Assembly (NCBI RefSeq): GCF_013031355.1
Contig: NZ_WPZO01000013.1
Coordinates: 62,001-126,000, forward strand
Length of the DNA stretch: 64,000 nt
Direction: 5' to 3'
Source: Ruegeria arenilitoris
Lineage (GTDB): Bacteria > Pseudomonadota > Alphaproteobacteria > Rhodobacterales > Rhodobacteraceae
Under the pieces are notes generated by a model. The model had not been told where the DNA came from and searched no databases. It worked only from the letters and a program-made list of their open reading frames with translations. The translations under genes and the position numbers were made by a program. Below are positions 57,201-64,000 of the stretch, in pieces (position 1 is the first letter of the stretch; the number at the start of each line of letters is the position of its first letter).

Positions 57201-59384
57201 GGGATCAAACCCTGGTTCAAGCTTTTTGTCCTCATCATACAAGTAAGTGATGCGAACATAGCCGGCCTCTGAAAGCCATTTGGTATCTTCGACACCAGCC
57301 CAGTTCACAAGGAAGTCTTCAAAACCCGGCTGGAAAGCCTCCAGTCCTTGACTGCGAGCAAGCTCAATCAGGCTCTTCGCTTCCGCTTTCAGTTCAGGGT
57401 CTTGTGTAAAGGCAGCCGGGGTCGACGCTACTTCTCCGAACCCTGAAAGCCAGGGAAGTTGGAACGCTTCAGCATCAAAAACAAAACCTTCGGGCAGCTC
57501 GAAGACGGATTCCGCCTGGTCGAGATCGAACAACACTTCCCCCGCTGTGGAAGTAGTTCCATCAGAATGAGTTATGGTCGATGTCGAAACGATCTGATTA
57601 CCATTTTCCCAAGTGTTTTCATTCTCCGTTTCAAGTGAGATCGATTCAACACCGGCCTCGCTGAGGCTCTGCAATTCGCCGGGATCGGATTCACCGTCCT
57701 GGTTTAGGTCGCGCCACACTTGCAGGTCGGCGAACTGTGCATCCTGGCTGTTTATCAATCCGTCCCCGTTGCTGTCCAATTCAGCAAGTTCGTCGAAAGC
57801 GCTCTCCGCCGGAGAACCGAACAGCTCGTCAATCCCATCGATTGTTCCATTGCCGTTCTGATCGAGAACCAGCAGCCCATCGTCCGGCGCAACCCATCCG
57901 GTGTGTTCGGCGAACCCATCTCCGTCGAGGTCGAAATGAGCCTCGGAAGTCGCAAGACTGGTGAGTTCGATTCCATCACCATCCAAATCCAGCACCAAGG
58001 GGTCTTGTGGTATCCAGTCCCAAATGGCTTCCAAAGGGTCCATCCAGTCCGGCGCACCGAGTTTTTCGTACCAGTATCCGTTCGCAATATCTTTTTGGAC
58101 TTTACCTGCCAGTATGATCATGTGGTTCAACCCATCAATCACACCCACCGCAGCCCAAGTCGCGGCTACAACAGCCCCCAATACTGGAGAAATCGCGCCA
58201 GCAATCGCAGTTGTTCCAATAATAAGCGCGGCGCTTACCGCTAGAGCGACACCAAATTGCGCAATGTTTCCGTGAAAATCGCTCCAATCGCCTGTGTCCA
58301 AACCTTTTTTGATGGAAGCGTAGGATAGATTGAGGAATTCAGCGGTATCGCCGATGACACCCCCACCGACCCCGACAATGATCGAGTCGAAAGTACTAAC
58401 AAGGGAAGCAAGCGCGTCTGGCCCCAAAGCACCTAAGTTGTTGGGGAGCGACCCAACAGACTGGCCCAACATATTCGAGATGTTGGAAATAGTGGCCATG
58501 GCTTTGTCAAAGTCGCCAACGTACAATGCTCCTGACTCATCCACTGCAAACAGCGTTGCTTGAGCCCAAGCATAAGACAATTGCGCACCAAAAGTGTTTG
58601 TATTTCCAATGTCTACAGAGTTGTTGGGGTTGTTTGCGATCTCGTAGCTGGCGGCTATGAAAACTTGTTTAATTGTTCCGCCATGCGCGTTCGAGCCGTT
58701 GTCTATAGAACCTCTGACATTGTCTACAATGTCTTGGAAATGCTCAATTCGTTCAGCCGGAAGCAATCCTTCTTGTGCCGCAACGGCCAAAAACTTATCA
58801 ACCACATCCAACGTTGCCTGAGTGTTGAAACTGGTGTTGGTGTCAACCTGTGTTCCGTTGAAGCCAGACTTATACGCATTATTCTGAGCGTGAAAATCAG
58901 GTTCGGCTTGTCGGGCAACCCACGCGTCTTTGTAAAGCTGGCTATTTGCCTCAGTATCTGCGCCCTTTACCGTGACGGGCGTTCCGTCGTGTGCGACAGT
59001 TCCGTTTGAAACATCCTTCAAAAAGCGATGCAGGCCAAATATTGCATCTGTTTTTTGGGTGTCTGAAAGGGTAGGATTTGTCAAAATATCTCTGAGCGTC
59101 AACCGGGCAAAGGTACTGTAGGCAGGGTGGCTGCCGAGGTGACTTGCCCCGCCGAACCCTGCTTGTGAAAATGGGTTATTCTCGCCTCCGTTGAGGATCG
59201 CTGTTTGCACCAATGCTGCGGTTTGGGGATCCGTGAACAACGCAATGGTGTTTCCCTTAGCATCTTGAAAAAAAGTAACTGCCTGATCTGGAAGGAGGTT
59301 GCCCAGACCTTCTTGTATGATGGGATCATCAAAAATTCCAACAGGGAAGATGTGATGCATTTGGAATAGAAACGGAGACGCCAT
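54243..59384 (-). CDS. RTX protein with N-terminal AHH/HNH-like nuclease domain (putative toxin)
   Basis: 1713 residues. Residues about 9-100 match the AHH nuclease pattern: HHIFP at 10-14, then SHLGSHPAY with H82 and H86. A hydrophobic segment spans about 376-425 (ALAVSAALIIGTTAIAGAIS and following). EF-hand-like calcium loops lie at about 463-570, starting PLVLDLDGDGIELTS, a block seen in many RTX toxins. The C-terminal 650 residues hold five copies of a long module with FSQN, DLVITLSNGETVTV, DHF, YDMELIEFADGTVL and DQ, interleaved with GGxGxD nonapeptides. The end, SLTEDQFNFL, looks like a type I secretion signal. It acts after export; the immunity-like gene lies 46 bp upstream on the same strand. 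Confidence 0.82.
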   Translation of the reverse strand: MASPFLFQMHHIFPVGIFDDPIIQEGLGNLLPDQAVTFFQDAKGNTIALFTDPQTAALVQTAILNGGENNPFSQAGFGGASHLGSHPAYSTFARLTLRDILTNPTLSDTQKTDAIFGLHRFLKDVSNGTVAHDGTPVTVKGADTEANSQLYKDAWVARQAEPDFHAQNNAYKSGFNGTQVDTNTSFNTQATLDVVDKFLAVAAQEGLLPAERIEHFQDIVDNVRGSIDNGSNAHGGTIKQVFIAASYEIANNPNNSVDIGNTNTFGAQLSYAWAQATLFAVDESGALYVGDFDKAMATISNISNMLGQSVGSLPNNLGALGPDALASLVSTFDSIIVGVGGGVIGDTAEFLNLSYASIKKGLDTGDWSDFHGNIAQFGVALAVSAALIIGTTAIAGAISPVLGAVVAATWAAVGVIDGLNHMIILAGKVQKDIANGYWYEKLGAPDWMDPLEAIWDWIPQDPLVLDLDGDGIELTSLATSEAHFDLDGDGFAEHTGWVAPDDGLLVLDQNGNGTIDGIDELFGSPAESAFDELAELDSNGDGLINSQDAQFADLQVWRDLNQDGESDPGELQSLSEAGVESISLETENENTWENGNQIVSTSTITHSDGTTSTAGEVLFDLDQAESVFELPEGFVFDAEAFQLPWLSGFGEVASTPAAFTQDPELKAEAKSLIELARSQGLEAFQPGFEDFLVNWAGVEDTKWLSEAGYVRITYLYDEDKKLEPGFDPLSATPDPDFYIFDVIDDLQFDYDDIDDIAEQHGMVRPDSDYFPSFTIINVLLLDGKPLEEGGVSYLPRPPEIINDGGDGNVDPSNGLTDTGDGFSGDVSKSINLDFNKPIQSFEDPYVPELSAEKFAFLQKIMGRDYARAENSVSHDKIIAGVPEPDIISEMTEQYEAVEDYYQTRFLAQSIQSIILSEGEDADLGFLAPFKHIGYNVFTDALFGDGATFAVEYVTQYTDQGPAAVQKALEHLKGFQAEFSYLPAALADSSLPVTKEQLEAVFDVALEVGTEAADSITVAGNGMLVGKGGDDTLESSGGSKIFLGGAGDDTLKGNSQADTYVYRFGDGNDVISDKSSYKYDDRLVFTDVNVDEAQFSQNAGQDLVITLSNGETVTVTDHFYSFSYDMELIEFSDGTVLGVQEIRDKSVADQKVTGFVRGSGYEETYYHTLGDGSYTISDKGSYSSYIDTLVFMDVNADDVTFSQNAGKDLVITLSNGEAVTIKDHFYSFTYDMELIQFADGTVLDAQAIRDKSVADQKATGSIKGSEYAENYYHSAGDGSYTISDKGSYSSHVDKLVFTDVNAEDVSFSQNGSHDLLITLNSGETVTIKDHFYSDSYDMELIEFADGTVLNQQEIVTKSINDQNGAGDDVVLGSGGADTFHGGAGNDTLNGGHGADTYIYTLGDGNDVIADKSSYNTNDRLVFTNVNVGDVSFSQNGSHDLIISLGNGDTVTVKDHFYSGSYDMELIEFADGTVLSQQEIIAKSINDQNGDGDDLVLGSYSADTFYGGVGNDTLSGGGGADTYIYSIGNGNDVIVDNDAYNRNDRLIFSDVNADDVLFSQNAGQDLVITLSNGETVTVTDHFRSGRYDMELIEFADGTVLGLAEIKEKALLGGSGDDVILGFASDDVISGGAGDDVLTGGAGADEFVFDASTSSGADRITDFELNTDTLTLGGSSYSDLTFVDTGSGTRIEWNTGSVELDGISVTSLTEDQFNFL

Positions 59385-59430
59385 GAGAAGTGCCCTTAAT
59401 AACTAGCTTCTTGGAAATTTGGTCAGATTC

Positions 59431-60051
59431 TCAGATCACGATGCATTTACGCAGCGCAAAGGGCCGAGAGACCTTGGCCGCACGCAGGGCTTGGCATAAT
59501 GCGTCGCTGACAAAAAACGCATCACGCATTTGCGTATCCATCCAGATGTCCGGCCCATCGAGCGCAGAAGCGCTGATAGCTATGTCTTTGTCTTTCATTG
59601 CTGCCGGTGGTTCCCAGATGTCGTAGTTTTCATATGGTTTGTGAATGCGTGGTGATTGATCCGTCAGAACGGCCGTCTTCTGCGAACCAAAGTTCAAACA
59701 GAAGTACTCGCCTTCAACTGGCGTGGTACGGTCATGTTGAAGTAGTTTCACTGGATAGAGCTTTCCCTCACCCAGATCGAACTGACGCAAAACAGAGGCG
59801 CAGTCAGAAGAAACCGTCCAGAAACCTCCAGCCATGAATAAGTCGGGTTGCTTCCCTTCTTTTTTGTCTTTGTATTTTGCATACACTTCTTTTGGGAAAA
59901 ATTCGTCTGGCTGAACTTCTCCAAGCCTATTCCGGGTCATCGCCTCGATAGTGCGCTTTCTGTCACTCAGGACTACGTCAGCTTCAAATCCTTTGATGTT
60001 TGAAACGCTCATCATTGCATAGCTGATCCAAACCATTGGGTTTTTTGTCAT
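59431..60051 (-). CDS. Imm11/DUF1629-like immunity protein
   Basis: 206 residues, cytoplasmic (no signal). The centre has the family pattern LRQFDLGEGKLYPVKLL, then VEGEYFCLNFGSQK, and toward the C-terminus a D-rich ISASALDGPDIWMD block and an ALRAAKVS helix. Imm11 (DUF1629) proteins are described as immunity proteins encoded next to polymorphic-toxin genes, including AHH nucleases. Here it is transcribed in the same direction, 46 bp before the RTX-AHH gene, so the antidote is made first. Specific pairing is inferred from position and family. Confidence 0.7.
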   Translation of the reverse strand: MTKNPMVWISYAMMSVSNIKGFEADVVLSDRKRTIEAMTRNRLGEVQPDEFFPKEVYAKYKDKKEGKQPDLFMAGGFWTVSSDCASVLRQFDLGEGKLYPVKLLQHDRTTPVEGEYFCLNFGSQKTAVLTDQSPRIHKPYENYDIWEPPAAMKDKDIAISASALDGPDIWMDTQMRDAFFVSDALCQALRAAKVSRPFALRKCIVI

Positions 60052-60979
60052 CTCTGAGTATCCTGTATGAGTGCTTAATTCGTGTTGGTTGACTTGTTAT
60101 TCTGTCACTATGCCGACGGCTGCAAAATCAATTAAGCACTTTCACTATTACCTCTTTTGCATATCCGCCCTACCGTGAGACGAAAAAAAACGAGCATTCC
60201 TCAATCTTTTCGCGTTGCACAGGCAAAGGAATTCTATTGGACTGCTGACACAGCCCACTCAAAAAGTTTTTCCATTCCCGTCCTACACACTTTGCCGTAT
60301 CCTTTTTGGCAACGCGCCGGTCAGAACACTATGGCAATCCGTTAGCTTGGAGCATTTGCCCTGTACTTCGGTGAAGTCAAAGCACTTTTCTTTTTGCTGA
60401 TCAAGGATGGAATACATTACCGCCCAAGTTGTGCCATCAAAGCACTTTTCTTGGCTTGAACTGAACACATCATCCAGAGTTATTGGACGAAGCTATAACC
60501 ATGCTATTGAAGCCGGACCTTCACCAAAAAGCAGGTGTCATTCGCAGCCTGGTACATCTCTTCAAGGGCCTAGTGAACGGTGCGGGCGCGCTGGCGCTTT
60601 AGACTCACAGAGAAGTTCAATCAGGGTGAGCCCGTGGTGAACACTCAAGCCGCGACTGAACTATGGTCAAAAAACGCTTTCCACGTTGGGCTGATCAGTA
60701 TGTTCATTGGAGGATTGGATATAATTCGAACAACTGTTTCCCTATTTGAGTAGCCCTTATTGAGCGGCCCCCGTCCCGCCGTCAGTCTCAAAGATGAGCT
60801 CGTGCCTGATAACGCGAACGATTTCTTAGTGGATATTAAAGACAACCGAAGATCGTCTCGACAGTGGGTTTGCGTCGCTAATATGACCAACAAGGGCAAC
60901 GTACTCCGAGCTTGCATTTGCCAGCACCCGCTACTGACACTGCGCAAGGCGTATTCGGATAGCATCGGTTCAATCAAAC
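60052..60979. other. long intergenic region upstream of the immunity gene
   Basis: About 930 bp. It should hold the promoter of the immunity-toxin operon near its left end. Opposed frames around 60645-60996 overlap fully and neither is convincing. A 16-bp direct repeat lies at 60377-60452. This is probably decayed mobile DNA. Confidence 0.4.
60377..60452 (+). repeat. 16-bp direct repeat with 60-bp period
   Basis: TCAAAGCACTTTTCTT occurs at 60377-60392 and again at 60437-60452. The two copies are identical; the flanks differ. They could be binding sites or traces of a small duplication. Confidence 0.6.
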
Positions 60980-61255
60980 CTAAACCGATTGCTTGAAGTC
61001 TTCCGCCTTTTGGCGATCGAAGAATTCTGACACGTCCACATTTAAGGCTTCCGCAAGCCGCTCCAAAACTAGCGCCGAAGGATTGCGTACACCTCTCTCA
61101 ACACCACTGATGTACCCACGATCAAATCCGCTGTCTGTCGCAAAGTCCTCTTGAGTAATGCGTTTTTCTTTCCGCATTCTTCTCAAGTTCCAACCTATGC
61201 GTTTGCGTACATCCATCAATTTCGATGGATCGACCAATGAGTCCCATACGACCAC
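60980..61255 (-). CDS. Xre-family HTH repressor
   Basis: 91 residues as drawn; an in-frame ATG at 61216 would give 78. The Cro/C1-type HTH is complete: IGWNLRRMRKEKRITQEDF, then SGFDRGYISGVERGVRNPS and LERLAEALNVDVSEFF. Such short repressors control small mobile elements or restriction systems. It is divergent from the gene at 61388, and an imperfect dyad lies between them. Confidence 0.88.
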   Translation of the reverse strand: MVVWDSLVDPSKLMDVRKRIGWNLRRMRKEKRITQEDFATDSGFDRGYISGVERGVRNPSALVLERLAEALNVDVSEFFDRQKAEDFKQSV

Positions 61256-61319
61256 GACTTATAAGTCTCATTTTTCTGTGGACAGCGACTCCACCCCGTG
61301 TAATGTCGAAACATTCAAA

Positions 61320-61341
61320 GGGTGATATGTATACTACACCC
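61320..61341. promoter_or_regulatory. imperfect 22-bp dyad between Xre and the divergent gene
   Basis: GGGTG (61320-61324) and CACCC (61337-61341) bracket an AT-rich, partly symmetric centre with GTATAC. A plausible Xre operator. Confidence 0.4.
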
Positions 61342-61387
61342 ATGATTATTCGCAGTTTTTTGCGATGTCACACGAACGGAGACCAAT

Positions 61388-61885
61388 ATGACCTTTGACC
61401 CGCGCGCCCCTAAACCTCCCTTCGACTTTGTGCCTCGCAAACGGAGCCCACCGGTGGACAAGCCTCAACTCTACGGACGATTTTTTGGCGACTTGGCAGA
61501 CTGCCAAAAGCTACGCGATGACATCCGCGACCGGGCTGCGTACCTACACAGTGTTGGTCACCTGCCGTCTCATCTGCGCCCGCGTGCCAACCAAATCCTG
61601 ATCCAGATTTCGGAGTATTTCCACCGCCCCACAAGCTTGGATGGCCGGTTAGGGGATCGTCGGTTGAAAGAAGACGCGATCCGGGACTTGAAGATTAATG
61701 ACCATGACATGGTTCAAGAAGTGCGTGAACGCGTGAGCCAAGGCTACCGTATCCAGCGCAGTCGAGGTCTTGGAACACGGTGCGGATTCAGCAAGATTTT
61801 CATGTTCAAGAACTATCCGAACCAAATGATGGCCGAAAAGATTACCGTCACTCTATCCGGTGCGGTCAAGCGAGGCTGGGACTGA
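61388..61885 (+). CDS. hypothetical protein of the mobile segment
   Basis: 165 residues, basic (arginine-rich), with no signal or membrane segment. The N-terminus is proline-rich (DPRAPKPPFDFVPRKRSPP). A central helix-rich part includes LRDDIRDRAAYLHSVGHL. GGAGACC precedes the start. It is divergent from the Xre gene, which may repress it. Basic charge suggests nucleic-acid binding. No family recognised. Confidence 0.6.
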   Translation: MTFDPRAPKPPFDFVPRKRSPPVDKPQLYGRFFGDLADCQKLRDDIRDRAAYLHSVGHLPSHLRPRANQILIQISEYFHRPTSLDGRLGDRRLKEDAIRDLKINDHDMVQEVRERVSQGYRIQRSRGLGTRCGFSKIFMFKNYPNQMMAEKITVTLSGAVKRGWD

Positions 61886-62353
61886 CCCCATTGCCATTTG
61901 CGCTGAAGAGATCGGGTGCTAGGTTGACACATATCGGCGTTTACCGACTGGAGTGGCCTCGTCGCTTGTCAGAGATAGGAGGTACCCAGGCACTCACCCA
62001 GCACCCTTGCGCTTAAGACTACCAGACTCGCCCTGCCGCTCCAAGCCTCCTCTAACCTTTTTATTATATTTCATACTGTTACACGTGTGGAAACTGTTTT
62101 CATGATCTGTGGCAGTGCCTTTCGGGCTTGACAGTCCTAACCCATCAAATAATCTCACCAAACTTGTAATCACCAGCCGCGATGGCTGGGCCGCCAATAT
62201 TGGGATTGAACAGAACGGCTCTTCGTTCTCGACGCACTCGATGGCAATGATCCTGATCTCGTTTGAGATCAGTGTTTTGTCGTCTGGAGTGCACTCCTAA
62301 GCCAAAACATCGCGATCATTGCTTCGAGCGGTTCCTTTAAAAGGAACGTATCG
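61886..62353. other. intergenic region before the excisionase operon, with two inverted repeats
   Basis: 468 bp. It holds TGATCTC-GTTT-GAGATCA (62254-62271) and the perfect 12-bp palindrome GGAGTGCACTCC (62286-62297). No protein gene is supported. The promoter of the gene at 62354 must lie at its right end. Confidence 0.45.
62331..62347. promoter_or_regulatory. 17-bp palindrome over the ribosome-binding site
   Basis: GTTCCTTT-A-AAAGGAAC is symmetric about the central A, and its right arm contains the Shine-Dalgarno AAGGA of the gene at 62354. Protein binding or RNA folding would close translation. Confidence 0.5.
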
Positions 62354-62509
62354 ATGACGTGTTCGTCTTCTGCTCCCACGGGCACCCTGCCCAATCTTGA
62401 TATCCCCGAACCATTGATCAGCCTTGTGCGCCTGTTGGCACGCGAGGCGGCACAGACTGACTTTGCAACGCGTTGCAACGGTGAAGACCCGGAGGTGGAT
62501 CATGGTTGA
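62354..62509 (+). CDS. small protein overlapping the excisionase gene
   Basis: 51 residues beginning MTCSSSAPTGTL, with AAGGA 9 nt before the ATG. It is acidic to neutral, with a helical centre (LISLVRLLAREAA). Its last 8 nt overlap the excisionase start at 62502, so the two are probably translationally coupled. No family recognised. Confidence 0.55.
   Translation: MTCSSSAPTGTLPNLDIPEPLISLVRLLAREAAQTDFATRCNGEDPEVDHG
62463..62478. promoter_or_regulatory. 16-bp perfect palindrome within the small gene
   Basis: TTGCAACGCGTTGCAA reads the same on both strands and lies 24 bp before the excisionase ATG. It may be an operator or excisionase-binding site. Confidence 0.45.
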
Positions 62510-62714
62510 TCTGCCGATCACAGAGGATGCCGCCTATCTCAGCGTGCGCGATGTCGCTGCGCTGTTCCGCATCAGCATCAAGACCGTTCGCCGCTGGATC
62601 AAATCCGGCGAACTGCCCGCAACTCGGTTGGGCCGCGATTGGCGTATTGCGCGCAGCGACCTGTACGCCCTTGCCAAACAACGCGGCAACCAGGCTGCGG
62701 CTCATGTTCTCTAA
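62502..62714 (+). CDS. MerR-like helix-turn-helix excisionase
   Basis: 70 residues from the ATG at 62502, preceded by GGAGG with a 6-nt gap. The domain is the winged HTH_17 type: YLSVRDVAALFRISIKTVRR, then WIKSGELPATRLGRDWRIAR. Such small proteins direct excision by, or regulate, a neighbouring recombinase. The recombinase-like gene starts 168 bp downstream on the same strand. Confidence 0.85.
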   Translation: MVDLPITEDAAYLSVRDVAALFRISIKTVRRWIKSGELPATRLGRDWRIARSDLYALAKQRGNQAAAHVL

Positions 62715-62882
62715 AGTCCTAAAATTCATCGGCTTTTCCGGTGATCGGGAAAACGGGGTCATGGATTTCGGATACAAATTCACACCCTTTGTTTCCCGAA
62801 TGTCCGCAAGAGGGCCGCCACGGGCCCGCATGTCCTCAAATGTACTTTTTTGTACCCAATCTCAAAACCGAAGAGGTTTATC

Positions 62883-64000
62883 ATGACCCATCACCAAGAT
62901 ATCCAACCGCCAACAACGTTGGCCGAAGTTCTGGACGTTTTGACGTCCAATCCAGACCCGGACAAGAAACGCCAACAAACCAAACTGTCGGCGATCTCGC
63001 GCATCAGTACATACATGAACCGCCCTCCGTCGGATATTCCGACGAGCATCCCCCAGTTGCGCAAATTGCTGGCATCGTTGCATCCCGCCGCCTGTGGGGT
63101 GACGCCCAACACCCTCAGCACCACCAAAAGCGATCTGGCCAGCGCGTTGCGCGCGGTCGGGGTATTGCAGGATATTGAAAGCAAATCTGAACTGACGCCC
63201 AAGTGGGACACGTTTTTGACGACTGTGCAGTCCACCCACCAGGTTTGGGGGTTGATGCGGTTTGCACGCTTTTGCAGTGCCCGGTCGGTCCAGCCCGCGG
63301 ACGTCGGCCACAATGTGGTTCAGGCGTTTCAGACGACCCTCGACGCAGTGCTGCTGAAGAATGAACCGGCTAAATATATTCAATCCATGATCGACACATG
63401 GAACCATGTGATTGGCAAACACGGTCTCGATCTTCCCCGGTTGGACCGCCTGCCGTCTGATCGGTACTTGGCGCGCCCGCTGACAGAATACCCGGAGAGC
63501 CTTCAAACGGAGATCGTGGCCTATATCGACCGCCTGGCTCAGCGGGACCTGTTTAGCGATGACGGTCCTGACAAACCGCTGCGCGAGACCAGCTTGCGCA
63601 ACACCGAAGCGCATCTGCGCCAATTGCTGGACGCGCTGGTGACCTCAGGGCAACGCCCGGAAAAGCTCACCAGCCTTGCTGTGCTGGTTACGGCGCACAA
63701 TCTCAAAACAGCCTTTCGGACGATCATAGACCGACGTGGGACCGATGGCCTGCCGTCCGGACTGAGCAATGTCGCGGCAACTTGTCTCGCCATAGCACGT
63801 CACCACCTGAACGCGCCGGAGGATACCATCAAAGCGCTCAAAGACATTCACAAACGCGTTGCAACCAACCCTCGCGGTATGAGCCCCAAAAACGCCGAGC
63901 GCCTCGCTCAGTTCAACAACTGGGAGAATGTCGCTCTGTTGCTAGGCCTTCCGGATACATTGTTGGCACGGGCGGATGACAATCCGACCCGTCGTGACAG
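62883..64000 (+). CDS. site-specific recombinase/integrase-like protein, 5' part
   Basis: The frame starts at 62883 (GAGG 6 nt upstream) and runs off the right edge after 372 codons. The visible part is helical, with a SAM-like core region (STHQVWGLMRFARFCSARSV, then TLDAVLLKN...SMIDTWNHVIGKHG). This fits the N-terminal half of a long tyrosine recombinase. The catalytic R-H-R-Y residues would lie beyond the window, so the call is supported by context (excisionase, palindromes) more than by motifs. Confidence 0.6.
   Translation, partial: MTHHQDIQPPTTLAEVLDVLTSNPDPDKKRQQTKLSAISRISTYMNRPPSDIPTSIPQLRKLLASLHPAACGVTPNTLSTTKSDLASALRAVGVLQDIESKSELTPKWDTFLTTVQSTHQVWGLMRFARFCSARSVQPADVGHNVVQAFQTTLDAVLLKNEPAKYIQSMIDTWNHVIGKHGLDLPRLDRLPSDRYLARPLTEYPESLQTEIVAYIDRLAQRDLFSDDGPDKPLRETSLRNTEAHLRQLLDALVTSGQRPEKLTSLAVLVTAHNLKTAFRTIIDRRGTDGLPSGLSNVAATCLAIARHHLNAPEDTIKALKDIHKRVATNPRGMSPKNAERLAQFNNWENVALLLGLPDTLLARADDNPTRRD

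Noticed and set aside
60645..60996. Opposed frames resembling a decayed transposase
   Set aside because: No catalytic motif or inverted repeats could be identified, so no element family can be claimed.

Overview
The window looks like a chromosome segment of a marine Roseobacter-group alphaproteobacterium (Rhodobacteraceae). The support is the high-GC, Rhodobacterales-like coding style of the first 41 kb, the divergent urt (urea ABC transporter) and ure (urease) clusters with a small extra gene between ureA and ureB, a hemP gene behind an iron-responsive dyad, and a CueR-type copper locus. The genus cannot be fixed from the sequence alone.

Region 1 (1-41.4 kb) is core metabolism. It opens with the N-terminal part of a reductive-dehalogenase-like protein divergent from a LysR regulator. 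Next is a minus-strand operon (fused alpha/beta 2-oxoacid dehydrogenase E1, malonyl-transferase-like protein, FAD amine oxidase) with its own divergent LysR gene. An acyl-CoA dehydrogenase and a TetR repressor follow, the latter with three near-identical operators facing a flavin-nucleotide-binding oxidase. Then come copA-cueR, a hydroxyisobutyrate-dehydrogenase-like gene, and a 1021-residue kinase/M23 peptidase/class III aminotransferase fusion. After these are hemP with a partner, gph, urtABCDE, ureDABCEFG, two divergent Asn/Gly-repeat secreted proteins (one PepSY-like) beside an OmpR/histidine-kinase pair, a small secreted-protein gene with an apparent frameshift, and an RND efflux pair.

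Region 2 (about 41.4-54 kb) is visibly lower in GC, has longer non-coding gaps and carries no housekeeping genes. It looks like a horizontally acquired defence-type island. It holds a solitary KAP-like P-loop NTPase, a ComEC-type metallo-beta-lactamase hydrolase, a small membrane-anchored protein, and a tight two-gene operon of a second KAP-like NTPase and a 1266-residue SIR2-DUF4020 protein. A second membrane-anchored protein of unknown function follows. The KAP + SIR2/DUF4020 operon is the best candidate for an undescribed (probably NAD-depleting) antiphage system.

Region 3 (54-60 kb) holds a 1713-residue RTX protein. It has an AHH/HNH-like nuclease motif at its extreme N-terminus, a hydrophobic stretch, EF-hand-like calcium loops, five long RTX-associated repeats and a type I secretion-like C-terminus. 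It is preceded in the same direction by an Imm11/DUF1629-like gene, so the pair reads as an RTX-delivered toxin and its immunity protein. No type I exporter is in the window.

Region 4 (60-64 kb) looks like a mobile-element end: an Xre repressor, an unknown gene, several palindromic operator-like sites, a small overlapping gene plus MerR-like excisionase, and the start of a recombinase-like gene running off the window.
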